A DNA stretch of 57,968 bases, from assembly GCA_947165465.1 (NCBI GenBank), contig CAMVAM010000006.1, positions 1 through 57,968 on the forward strand. The letters run 5' to 3'. Position 1 is the stretch's first letter. Each line of letters begins with the position of its first letter. A program made the position numbers and the translations under genes. The notes under the pieces were generated by a model, which did not search any database, was not told the DNA's origin, and saw only the letters and a list, made by a program, of their open reading frames with translations. Origin of the DNA: an uncultured Candidatus Saccharibacteria bacterium (GTDB taxonomy: Bacteria; Patescibacteriota; Saccharimonadia; Saccharimonadales; Saccharimonadaceae). Shown here piece after piece: positions 34,367 to 44,600 of this stretch.

Positions 34367-35014
34367 TTAGTCGTTAGAGCCGTGAGAATGGTCGGACTCG
34401 AGCGGATGATGATGGTGTCTAGTAAGATCCGGGAACAAGAATTCAAGACCAATTTTAAAGATGATGAGGGCTACGCCAATCGAAATATAAGCCTCAATGT
34501 CGACCTTAAAAATCATATAAACGAGAATCGAAATAAACACTGCGACCGAAATCAGCATGTCATTCATTGTTTCGGCGGAAGAGGCACTAAGAACATCTGA
34601 GCTATACTTCTTGCCATTTCGTCTTAAATATAAAGAGAGCCAAAGTTTTGCAATAATGGAGCCAATCAAGACTACAACGGTCCAGATAGAATAATCTACT
34701 TCTTCCGGCTCGATAATTTTTTCAATCGCCTCAACCACAATATGAACACCGGCAGCAATAATAATAAACGCAATAATCGAAGTCGCGATTCGCTCGATTC
34801 GTTTTCTTTTATTGCTAAATTTACCATGCTTTAATAGTCTTTCACAGCCAACGATAATAAACCCAGAGGCGGCATCAATTAAACTGTGCACAGCGTCTGA
34901 AGAAATTGCAATTGAACCGGAGAGAAGTCCCACCACCAAATTAAAGACAGCCAAAAGAAAGTTCGTCAGAATGAAGATAAACCCAGACCTAACAATAACT
35001 TTACTTCTATCCAT
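34367..35014 (-). CDS. Short cation diffusion facilitator (CDF) transporter
   Basis: Proton-coupled divalent metal exporter family. 215 residues with six predicted membrane spans. It lacks the usual ~80-residue C-terminal cytoplasmic domain and ends instead in a His-rich tail (HHHHPLESDHSHGSND). The transport-site motif in span 2 is HSLID (His43, Asp47). The span-5 motif, normally HxxxD, reads ETMND (Glu148, Asp152). This mixed site departs from Zn exporters and suggests different metal preference. No linked metal-responsive regulator is seen. The start ATG follows a weak TATTAT directly, so the exact 5' end is uncertain. Confidence 0.88.
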   Translation of the reverse strand: MDRSKVIVRSGFIFILTNFLLAVFNLVVGLLSGSIAISSDAVHSLIDAASGFIIVGCERLLKHGKFSNKRKRIERIATSIIAFIIIAAGVHIVVEAIEKIIEPEEVDYSIWTVVVLIGSIIAKLWLSLYLRRNGKKYSSDVLSASSAETMNDMLISVAVFISILVYMIFKVDIEAYISIGVALIIFKIGLEFLFPDLTRHHHHPLESDHSHGSND

Positions 35015-35024
35015 AATAGCCTAC

Positions 35025-35070
35025 AAAAATGGTGCTGGAAGTAGGACTCGCTCGCATAGCGCGAGTCCGT
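35025..35070 (-). repeat. tRNA-Tyr 3'-end mimic: T-loop-to-CCA copy on a hairpin
   Basis: On the minus strand, a 26-nt stretch running from the T-loop (CGAGT) through CCA into a T-run repeats the 3' end of tRNA-Tyr(GTA), exactly 60 bp downstream of the original. The rest of the T-arm is replaced by a perfect 8-bp stem (GGACTCGC / GCGAGTCC, 35044-35051 with 35061-35068). There are no D or anticodon arms. The hairpin core is almost identical to that at 57936-57962. Confidence 0.8.
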
Positions 35071-35089
35071 AACTCACATCATATAAAAA

Positions 35090-35176
35090 TGGTGCTGGAA
35101 GTAGGACTCGAACCTACGAAGCCCGAAGGCGAGAGATTTACAGTCTCTTGTCATTGCCACTAGACGATTCCAGCAC
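35090..35176 (-). tRNA. tRNA-Tyr(GTA)
   Basis: An 87-nt class II tRNA with encoded CCA. Acceptor stem GTGCTGG/CCAGCAC; anticodon stem AGAGA/TCTCT with loop CTGTAAA (GTA); a long variable arm CGCCTTCGGGCTTCG; T-loop TTCGAGT. It is followed by a T-run and then by the tail mimic. Confidence 0.94.
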
Positions 35177-35233
35177 AAATTGCACTGCAAAAAGCAGTAT
35201 TCTCATTATACATTAATCTAACCCAAAAATCAA

Positions 35234-36001
35234 CTAAATTCGTTTGCGTTTAACACCAAGGGACTTACGAACCGGAGCTTTAGTTGGAGCCTTAGTAACC
35301 GGTTTTGCAACAGTACGGCGGATCGGTGTGAGTTTTTTCTTAGCTTCACTCGCGAGTTTTGAAGCACGCTTTTTCTTAGCTTCATTATCTTTAACAATCT
35401 GCTCCTCAATACGAGCCGTCACCGCCGTAGCAGCTTCGGTGTCACCGGTCGTTTCATAAATCGCTAAAATCTGGCGAAGTGTTGCGACATTAGGATCAAG
35501 CTCATAGGCATTCTCGAGCGCCTCCACGGCTTTCTTCATATTCCCCATCTTCTCCTCAGCCTTGGCGAGCGCCATATACCTTGTCGCTACGTCACCTTCA
35601 AGCTGAATCGCCTGGAGGAAAGCCATCTCGGCCTTCTCATATTCACCAGTCTCAAGGTAAATTAGGCCAGCATTATGAATCGAAGCCGGATTATTATCGA
35701 GCGACTGTGCAATTTCAAAACATTCTACAGCTTCATCATACTTCTGATCCTTCGCATAAAGAATTCCGAGACGATTATAGGCTGCAGCGTTCTTTTCATC
35801 GAACTTCAAAATCGTGAGCAGCGCTTTCTCAGCTCTGAACGGCTTCCTTTCTTTCATTGAGGTTTGCGCCACTTGCCAAAGCTTTCGCATCTGGGCAGTA
35901 TATTTCGGTGAGCGCTCTTCTTTCTCTTTTACCTTCTCTTCCATCGGAAATAAGAAACAAAGATAGACCACGAAAATAAGAATAGCAAAAATTGCAATCA
36001 T
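35234..36001 (-). CDS. Membrane-anchored TPR protein
   Basis: 255 residues: an N-terminal membrane segment (about 2-18), a charged linker, then about five tetratricopeptide repeats (50-200). Typical TPR spacing is seen in AAAYNRLGILYAKDQKYDEA, ASIHNAGLIYLETGEYEKA and EALENAYELDPNVATL. The tail is Lys/Ala/Pro-rich (KKKLTPIRRTVAKPVTKAPTK region), like the tail of the protein at 26575-27423. It is likely a protein-interaction scaffold at the membrane. A TAGAAT box (36008-36013) lies 6 nt before the ATG, predicting a leaderless start. Confidence 0.85.
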   Translation of the reverse strand: MIAIFAILIFVVYLCFLFPMEEKVKEKEERSPKYTAQMRKLWQVAQTSMKERKPFRAEKALLTILKFDEKNAAAYNRLGILYAKDQKYDEAVECFEIAQSLDNNPASIHNAGLIYLETGEYEKAEMAFLQAIQLEGDVATRYMALAKAEEKMGNMKKAVEALENAYELDPNVATLRQILAIYETTGDTEAATAVTARIEEQIVKDNEAKKKRASKLASEAKKKLTPIRRTVAKPVTKAPTKAPVRKSLGVKRKRI

Positions 36002-36027
36002 GCTTTAATTCTAGCATAGTTTAAGCC

Positions 36028-36687
36028 TTATATCAAATCGGCAACAATATGAGTTTTAATATGGCCGTTTCGCTCAATGCTCTCATAGAGAGTGAGAAAG
36101 CTCGGGATTTTCTTGATGAAAATATCTTTTTTCGTAATGAAATATGACTTATAAAGCATTTCAATTGCCGTCCCAACAATTAGCAGCGTTCTTTCTTTAG
36201 TACCTTCTTTTACTTTACAAATTTCTTCAGCGAGGTCCGGAAGTTCAGCTGGTTTCGCAACCATCAAACGTTTTGCAATCGTCTTAATATCTTCATCCGC
36301 ATCAATACCGCTATTAATTGCTGGCTTCGTTTTTAAAAAATAAACCGAAGAACGACTTAAAATCGTCGGGAGCAAGTTCGACGGCGAATCGGTCACTAGA
36401 ATGAAATGGACCTTATCCTTCGGTTCCTCAAGACTTTTAAGAAGAGCATTGGCTGCTTCAAGTCCAAGTAACTCTGCCGGACGAATAATAATAAACCTAT
36501 CCGATTTCTGCTTAGTGCCGAGCATCTTTAAAAGTTCCTGGACCTGTTCTATTGAAATTACCGTCTTTTCCGGCGTCACCATAATGGCATTTTTAATCTC
36601 AAAATCCATATTTTTCGGCAGCACAAAAACTGAACACCCAACTTTCGAAGCAATTGGCTGGATTTCCTCTACCGAATTAAAAAACAT
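36028..36687 (-). CDS. DNA polymerase III delta'-like clamp-loader protein
   Basis: 219 residues from the ATG that follows AAGGA. It resembles HolB/DnaX AAA+ cores: ISIEQVQELLKML, SDRFIIIRPAELLGLEAANALLKSLEEP and HFILVTDSPSNLLPTILSRS. No Walker A lysine is present, as expected for delta'. The SRC motif of sensor 1 reads SRSS, losing the Cys. It is shorter than canonical delta' (about 300-330), and the collar domain is reduced. The gene overlaps the end of the RluA-type gene by 11 bp; together with trpS they form an operon. Confidence 0.8.
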   Translation of the reverse strand: MFFNSVEEIQPIASKVGCSVFVLPKNMDFEIKNAIMVTPEKTVISIEQVQELLKMLGTKQKSDRFIIIRPAELLGLEAANALLKSLEEPKDKVHFILVTDSPSNLLPTILSRSSVYFLKTKPAINSGIDADEDIKTIAKRLMVAKPAELPDLAEEICKVKEGTKERTLLIVGTAIEMLYKSYFITKKDIFIKKIPSFLTLYESIERNGHIKTHIVADLI

Positions 36688-37555
36688 CCATGAATTCCTT
36701 TGGCATTTTTGATTCGAAAGTCGTGCGCTTGCCACCCGGAAGCGTAATTTCTAGTTTACCAGCGTGAAGATAGAGTCTGTCAGCTTTCTCTTCACCATAC
36801 ACATCATCGCCCACAATCGGATGACCGATATATTTCATATGAACTCTCAGCTGGTGCGTCCGACCAGTCTTTGGTTTTAATTCAACTAGAGAATGTTTAT
36901 CATCAGTTTTAATCACTTCATAATCAGTCTCTGACGGCTTGCCATTCGCATCCACCCGGAAAGTTGTTGGGCGCTTCAAATCACGCGCAATCGGAAGATC
37001 AATCTTGGCTTTATCGAGCTTCGGACGACCTTCAATCACTGCATAATAAGTCTTATGCGTAGTTCGATCCTGGAACTGACGACGGAGGAACGATTGTACT
37101 TCCGGATTCTTAGCGAGAATCACCACGCCAGAAGTATCACGGTCTAATCTATGCACGAGTAAACCATAATCTTCAAGCGTCACTTCCGGGCAATACTCAC
37201 CCTTCGCCATCGAGAGTAGCCCCGCCGGCTTATTAAGGACAATTACATCATCATCTTCATATAAAACATCCGGTTTAAGATCCGAATTCTTCAAATCAGT
37301 CGGTACATTTAGCTCAATCTTGACGTCTTTCACAAATTTCTGGTTCGGTTTTTTGGCCACTTCCCCGTCCACCTTCACAAAACCGCTTTCAATAAACTTT
37401 TGGAGAGACGAACGATTGTAGCTCTTATATTTTTCAACCATCAAATGGTCTAGGCGAAACTTCTCTTCTTTTTCTTCTTCGCCTTTTAATTCAATGTCGC
37501 CATTAATCACCCGCGACATTTCCGGTTTGCTGAATTTTTTACCGGTAATAAACAT
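36677..37555 (-). CDS. RluA-family rRNA pseudouridine synthase
   Basis: 292 residues. An S4 RNA-binding domain (about 33-80: LDHLMVEKYKSYNRSSLQKFI) precedes the catalytic domain (95-285). The active-site motif is HRLDRDTSG (135-143), with catalytic Asp138. The ELKPKTGRTHQLRVHMKYIGHPIVGD block is standard for RluC/D-type enzymes that convert uridines of 23S rRNA; the exact position cannot be assigned. It starts 2 nt after the trpS stop with a GAGG site and overlaps the next gene, so the three are co-translated. Confidence 0.93.
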   Translation of the reverse strand: MFITGKKFSKPEMSRVINGDIELKGEEEKEEKFRLDHLMVEKYKSYNRSSLQKFIESGFVKVDGEVAKKPNQKFVKDVKIELNVPTDLKNSDLKPDVLYEDDDVIVLNKPAGLLSMAKGEYCPEVTLEDYGLLVHRLDRDTSGVVILAKNPEVQSFLRRQFQDRTTHKTYYAVIEGRPKLDKAKIDLPIARDLKRPTTFRVDANGKPSETDYEVIKTDDKHSLVELKPKTGRTHQLRVHMKYIGHPIVGDDVYGEEKADRLYLHAGKLEITLPGGKRTTFESKMPKEFMDVF

Positions 37556-37557
37556 AT

Positions 37558-38568
37558 TTACCTCAAATGAAATGCTTTTTGCACTTCAAGTAATTTCTTA
37601 TTCGCGACAGTATTTGCGTATTTTTCGCCTTCATCGAGAAGATCATAGACATAGCCATCGGAAATTGAGGCCAGCTTACTCTGGAAGACGGTCAACATTT
37701 CAGAAACACTATCCGCTACCTTAGCCTTAAGTTCGCCATAGCGAGTTTCGCCATTCCAAGTTGCGATTACATCCTGAAGCGGAGTATCCGTAACAAGTGC
37801 TTCAATCTGAAGTAAGTTGGAAATGCCAGGTTGATTAAACATATCAAATCTAACCTTACCAAGCGAATCAGTCGTTGCGGACATGATTTTCTTGGCGGCT
37901 TTCATCGGATCGTCATCAAGCATAATCTTGGAGCCTTCGGCCATCGTGGATTTACTCATCTTCTTCTCCGGATTTAGGAGATCACGAATACGAATCGCAT
38001 TCTCAACTTCCATGAATTTCACTTGATCGGCAGTTTTTGCTGGAATCGTGAAAATTTCACCATATTTGTTGTTGAAACGCATCGCAATGTTGCGCGTAAG
38101 TTCGATATGCTGGAATTGATCTTCGCCGAGTGGGATATATTCGGCATCATAAAGCAAAATATCGGCCGCCATCAAAATCGGATAATCGAAGATACCGACA
38201 TTGCAAGATTCTTGGCCTTTAGATTTTTCCTTAAACTGAATCATACGTGAAGTCTCACCCATCGTCGCAACACAGTTTAGAATCCAGCAAAGCTCAGAAT
38301 GAGCCGGCACATAACTTTGGCGATAGATATGAACATTATCATTAATCTCAAGTCCAGCCGCAAGATAGTATTTAATAGTGCGAATCGTATTCTCGCGGAG
38401 ATCACCATCCACTTCGGAAATAATCGAATGGAGATCCGGCACAAAAATGTTTACTCTAAAATCCTTTGAGTGCTCATTCGCCAGGCGAACCATCGGCAAA
38501 AGCGCCCCAAGATAATTCCCAAGCGTAAGTACTGAGTTTGATCTAATTCCAGTTAAAATCGTTTTCAT
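37558..38568 (-). CDS. trpS: Tryptophanyl-tRNA synthetase
   Basis: Class I aminoacyl-tRNA synthetase charging tRNA-Trp. 336 residues, the normal bacterial length. The HIGH-equivalent lies in TLGNYLGAL (about 16-24), the KMSKS loop in PEKKMSKSTM (about 204-213), and the Trp-pocket region in NIFVPDLHSII and LLYDAEYIPLGEDQFQHIELTR. A TACAAT box (38575-38580) ends 6 nt before the ATG, predicting a leaderless message. First gene of trpS-rluA-holB-like. Confidence 0.97.
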   Translation of the reverse strand: MKTILTGIRSNSVLTLGNYLGALLPMVRLANEHSKDFRVNIFVPDLHSIISEVDGDLRENTIRTIKYYLAAGLEINDNVHIYRQSYVPAHSELCWILNCVATMGETSRMIQFKEKSKGQESCNVGIFDYPILMAADILLYDAEYIPLGEDQFQHIELTRNIAMRFNNKYGEIFTIPAKTADQVKFMEVENAIRIRDLLNPEKKMSKSTMAEGSKIMLDDDPMKAAKKIMSATTDSLGKVRFDMFNQPGISNLLQIEALVTDTPLQDVIATWNGETRYGELKAKVADSVSEMLTVFQSKLASISDGYVYDLLDEGEKYANTVANKKLLEVQKAFHLR

Positions 38569-38604
38569 ATCTATATTGTACCATATAATACTTTAGAAAC
38601 GATT

Positions 38605-41600
38605 CTAATACTTACCGATACAGCGAATATTAATAGCATTGCCACGATCAGTTTGCGCATCAGCCAGTGATGAGGCATCGAGATTCCAGGTTTTCATCAT
38701 AGTGCTGCTAGAATATGTTGAAGCCCAATAGTTACCATAAGTCCCACTATACTGGATTAAGCTGCCACCAGTCATCAAGCCACCAAGCACGAAGGCGGCA
38801 CCTCCCGAAGAGACCGGGCTAAATAATTCGGTCGCGGTCTGATATTTAATACCTACACCATACAGCTCATATGAAGAACCCCATCCGGAAGTTGGTAATC
38901 TCCATCCCGCCGGACAAATATCGTAAGATGCATTTGCCGAACCAGAACTTGAGCAATAGGTACCAGCAGTAGCAGCACAGTAATTATACATTACACCATA
39001 TGGAGTTCCGGAAGTAGAATCAGTTCCAGAAACTGCCACAAATTCACCGGCAGTTCTGGTAGGTGTGATTGAAGTCTTCTTCCAAGCATTAAATGTAGAG
39101 TAAGCAACTGTAGAGGAGATGTTTGTATTCGCGCTCGTAAGATTCGTAGAAAGTGTCGTGCTACCAAGATTAAGATTTTGTGTTATCCAGATATGATCAT
39201 CTTTAAGCTTTGCTACATCATAAGTCTGGTTATCTCGATTATCTAGGACCTTATAGACTTTATCGTATGGCATCGTATTTAAGACTGCTGTTCTTTGTGC
39301 AGAAGTGAACGAATTATAGTCTTGCAAATACTTCAGCGAGCCAATACTTGTTTCCTTCAGAACGCATCTAATTGAATGCCCGCCATTGCGAATGACAGCG
39401 GCAGTAGGCTGAACAGACGGCTTATAATCAACATAGAAGCCATAGCGATACGAAGAGTTATAGACAGTCGACGACCAAAGCGTACCACTCCAAGAAAGCC
39501 AACCATTAGTTGTACTCGAGCCACCGCCGACCCAGCCAGCTTGTGCCATTGCGGCGCCACCACTAGTATAAGGAGCACGTAAACTGCTATAGGTAGTGTA
39601 ATATAGATTTAATCTGGACAAATCGCTATTCGTACCGCCAGTTGGGAGCCTCCACCCTGCCGGACAAATATCATAGGTTGCGTTAGTTGAATTGGAATCG
39701 CCGGTAATAGTCCCAGCAGTTGCAGCATAGTAATTATAAAGTGCACCATATTGAGTATTTGAAGTTGAATCAGTGCCAGATTGCAAGAAGACTTCACCTG
39801 CCGCATTCGTAGATGCACTCGAAGTAACCTTCCAGCTATTGAAAGTAGAATAAGTCACAGTCGTCGATAGATTCGTATTGCTACTAGTAAGATTATTGTA
39901 GAAACTCGCTGCGCCCAAGTTTAGGTTATCCATCATCCAACAGTTACCATCATCCAGCCTCTTTACATAATACGTTTGCATGTCTCTACTGTCATATACT
40001 TTAAGCGGCGTCGTCGTACATGAAGAACTACTGAGATTCTGCATATAAGTGCCAGTAAATGTCGCATAGCCGGTTATCGAAGCCGTAGTTCCAGTTCCAA
40101 GGGTAAGAGTAGTAGATTGTGACGAAGAGCCAACAGTAGCACCAGAAACATTCCAAGAACTAAATGCATAATCGGCTTTGAGATACATTACGAGTTGGAC
40201 TGTGGCACTTTGATCAAGCCGTACTTTACCACCGCTAGGCACAGTACTACCATTAACAGTAATCGCAGAAACGCCAGTACCATAATATATCGTCAAATCA
40301 ACACGAGGTTTATCATAGACACATTTTAATGGGTTCAAATTAGTCCTACCGGTCTGATAACCAGACGACCAAGTGGTGCTCGTAAGATAAGGACCATAAA
40401 CATTGTTAGCTGCGGCGGTCTGAGTCGAATAATAAACAGTGGATTCATTAACAGAACTATAATCGCCGTTAATCAAAAGGCCAGCACCACCAGAAACTAC
40501 CGATTTTCTCGCTAAAGCACTTGTGTTGTATCCGATATTATACAAACCACCAAGATCTCCGGCATTATAACCACCAGCAATCATCTTCCATCCTTTAGGA
40601 CAGATGTCATAAGCCGCATTTGTAGTTGACGTATCGACGCACATCGTATTTGCCGTTGCAGCACAATAGTTGTAATTCACAACATTTTTCCTATAAAGTG
40701 TATCGAGGTGTTCCACGGCAGCAGCAGTTGCGGTTGCGGTTGTTGTTGTTGTCCTCCAACCATTAAATGTTGCAGCAGATATAGTAGTCGACAAATTAGT
40801 GTTACTGCTAGTAAGATCTGTTGATATATCAGAAAGACCCAATTTCAAATTATCCGTCATATAACAGTTACCATCCGCGAGCCTTGCTACTACATATACT
40901 CTATTATCACGGTTATCAGTCAACGCTGTAACATTTGATTTATTTGATACCGCAACATTTACTGATGGCTGAGTAAGGCTATTACATCCAGTCCAGGTCT
41001 GAAGAGTGCCAGCAGATTGGATCCAGATGGCATACAGCTTCACATTCCCCACCGCATCTGCATAGGTATTTAACGTTGAAACATTAACCGTTTCATTCGC
41101 GCCGTAGATCGTGCCCGAACCATCCGAAGTAGGACTCCAACCCAAGAAACCATAACCAGCACGCTCAAATGTCGGAGATCTAAGCACAACAGAAGAACCA
41201 GTTAATCTCGTAAAGCCAGCCATATCACCCGAAGTTGCACCATTGCCATCATACATAACCGTAGGACTATATACGCACCTCAATCTGTGACCAATAGATT
41301 TCGATTGACCATAAGCAATTCTGACATAATCGTTGGTAAAACCAAAGAAGTATTTATAATAAGTTGTTCCATTATTCCAACCATCACCAACAGAATAATA
41401 GCCAACGTTTCTATAATCGTATGTAGTCGTACCGTACGTGTAGCCACTATATAAGAGATTAATAGGGAAGCTCCTTAATCTTGCAGATAAAGTGGCGGCG
41501 GTTGGAGAAGAAGTAGTAGTGTAATTAGTAGCGGAACCACCAATATTGGAAAGGAGAATATTGTATTCACCAGCAGAAGCATAACCACCGGTCGGCATAT

Positions 41601-44600
41601 GCCAACCAGCCGGACAGATATCCGCTCCAAATGAACTGTTATTGGCATGGAAACCATTGCCAGCAGTCGCAACGTGCCAACCATAATATGTACCTCTAGA
41701 TTGATCTAGACCATTCGAATAGATAATCGATTCGTTGCAAGCCTGTGCGTTACTAGTACAGGTGGATGGCGTACCGGTCCTATTAGACAAGAAGGCGGCA
41801 GTAGGATAGTTAGTATTGGCCTTAGTGATAGTGTCAGAACTAATATTAAATCTCGCGTCTTCAATCATCCAACAATTACCACCAGGAAGTCTAGCAATCG
41901 CATATGTATTTGCAGTAGTGCCACGAGTATCCGTAAGTGCAATGAAGCTTCCCGGAGTAATTGTACCGGTGCTACTATCGTATGCAGAGGTAGTTAAACT
42001 ACTACACCCCTTCCAGTTTTGGAACGTACCAGTAGCTTTAACCCAGACGGCATACAGCGTCACATTGGCAGGAGCACTTGCGCCAAGGTTTGTTGAATTT
42101 GCCGCAATAGTCTGATTTGGTCCAAAGACTTTTGCATTTGCAATTAGCGTTGCGGCATTAGATGCATCTGGATCGATTTGCGTCGCTGACCATCCAAGGA
42201 ATCCATATCCATCCCTTATAAAGTTGTTAGCAAACAGCACTATTTCATCGCCATTTAGCACGCCGGTATGACTCATTGAGTTCATATTAGTAGTACCGGT
42301 TGCATTGTTGCCATTATACGTAATAGTATATGCTGGTGACCATTGCGCATAGAGAGTGACATTACCTGTCGGAGTTATTGAAGTATAGCTTGTACCGGTA
42401 CCACCAGTCGCTGTATTCCATGAAGTAATCTTATGATTTTCATATCCAAACACATCAGTTGGAAGAGTGACAGCTGTTCCACTCGCCACATATATACGAG
42501 CAACTTTTTCATTTCCATCATTGGAATTTAATGTAATAGTTACGCCAGTGTTTGCTATACAACGTACGGAGTCACCAATAGATCTGTAAACGCTACGGCC
42601 AACATTTACACTGGTTGGACTAACCTGGTATTCAAAGAATCCGCTACCAGAGCTTGAAGTACCAGACGTGTATTGTCCATAAGTCCCGCGACCACTAACC
42701 GCCCCAGTCCAAACATATCCAGAATATATAAAGTTATTTGGAAAACTTCTTATGCCAGTTGATGAAGTAGTTGAACCAGAGTTGGCAGCAGTATTCAAAG
42801 CTTCATATTCTTTCCCCGCACCACTAGCGCCACCGGTTGGAAGTCGCCAACCTTTAGGGCAAATTGACGTACCAGACCACTCAGAAGACGCGGCGGTCGC
42901 TATTTCTCCGGTGTTTGCCATAGCCGCAGCGAAATTATAATAATTACCATACGAATAAATAGTTTGAACATTTGAAGTTTGCGAAGCAACAGCACTGGAA
43001 GAAGCGTCATTAAACCTCGGAATTCTATATTGGAGATTGTCCCCACCAGAAATAACATTTAGCGAAGAGGATGATATATCAGTAGTATAAAGCGAGTTCG
43101 CAACAGTAGACGCCATAAATGAGGCCAATTCAGAATTTGGGAGGCCCATAAATGCGCCACCAAAACCTTGCGCTTTGCTATTATCGGTAGAGTTTGTAGA
43201 ATTTAAGCGTAAATTCTCAATCATCCAACAATTGCCATCAGCAAGCTTTGCTACGGCATAAACTTGATTATCACGAGTGTCCTTAAGAGCAGTTACACTT
43301 CCCTGTGACAACGAAGAACAACCGGACCAATCTTGTAAATTACCAGCGGATTTAATCCAAACAGCATATAGCGTTAAATCACTAGTGATGGTGCTTGGTA
43401 AAGTGATTGTCTCCATTGGGCCATATATTGTAGCATTAGCTATTTCTGTTGCGGCATTCGCGGAATCAGGGTTAATTTGCGTAAATGACCATCCCGCAAA
43501 ACCATAACCTTGGCGTTTATAGTTAGATGCAAAAAGGGTAATTGAGGCGTTAGGAGCCGCATCGTGCGAAACTAGCATACTATATCCAGAGTCAGCACCG
43601 TTTCCATCATATTTAACCTGTTTAGATTTTTTCAGACAAACAAGCGAAGTCCCCCTGTATGCATTCGTGGAGCTAGCATACAAAACAGAGGAAGAGCTAT
43701 ATGATCCATAATAATTATATTTTTCACTAGAACCAGTCGACAAAACACCTCGCATAGCAATTCCGCCATAAGAACGATATAGCTGAACGGCACTACCATT
43801 ATAATAACCATCTAAACGAAAATTATTTGGAAATGTACGAAGTCTAGCAGATAAAACGCTAGCCGTCGGGCTCGATGAGGTAGTCGCCCCAGTCGCACTA
43901 CCGCCGAGTGAAGTATTAAGAGTAGCAAATTCAGAGCCAGAAGGGCTCGGAGAATTCCAACCAGATGGGCACAAATCACCTAAGACACCATCCGTAGTAG
44001 CTGTAGAATAAGAACTATTTCCCGCAGTGGAAGTATAATAGTTATACATATAACTGGCATTAACATAAGTACCCAACACTCTATCAACGCAGTCTTCAGA
44101 ATAAGTGCTACACCAAGAATAGCTCGACGTTCTTTTAGTCAAGAATTCCTGCGTAGGATGATTTGTATTCTCGGCCGTAATGTTAGCATATCTTGGATTC
44201 GTTCGCATTGGCTCAATGATCCAACATCTTCCATCACTCAGTTTCGCTACTGCATAAGCAATATTATCTCTAGTATCAGTAAGCGCAATAATATCGCCCG
44301 CAGTAATAGTCCCGTTGCTATAAGTTGCTGCCGTCATAGCGTCACAACCATTCCAATCTTGCAGATTACCAACAGGCTTAACCCAAACAGCATACAAAAC
44401 AACAGTAGCAGGCATATCTTCACCAAGTGTCGAACTATTAGTGACAATGTTTTCATTTGGCCCGAAAATTTTTGCATTGGAAATTAGAGTAGATGCATTT
44501 GCGGCATCCGGATCAATCTGTGTAGTAGACCACCCAGCGAATCCATATCCACTTCTAGTATATAAACTCGAATTTAGCATAATGGAGACTCCCTGATCTA

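Noticed and set aside
35025-35070. A second, complete tRNA gene at the tail mimic
   Set aside because: No D-arm, anticodon arm or 5' acceptor strand, and the T-loop is not TTCRANY; only the 3' segment is present.
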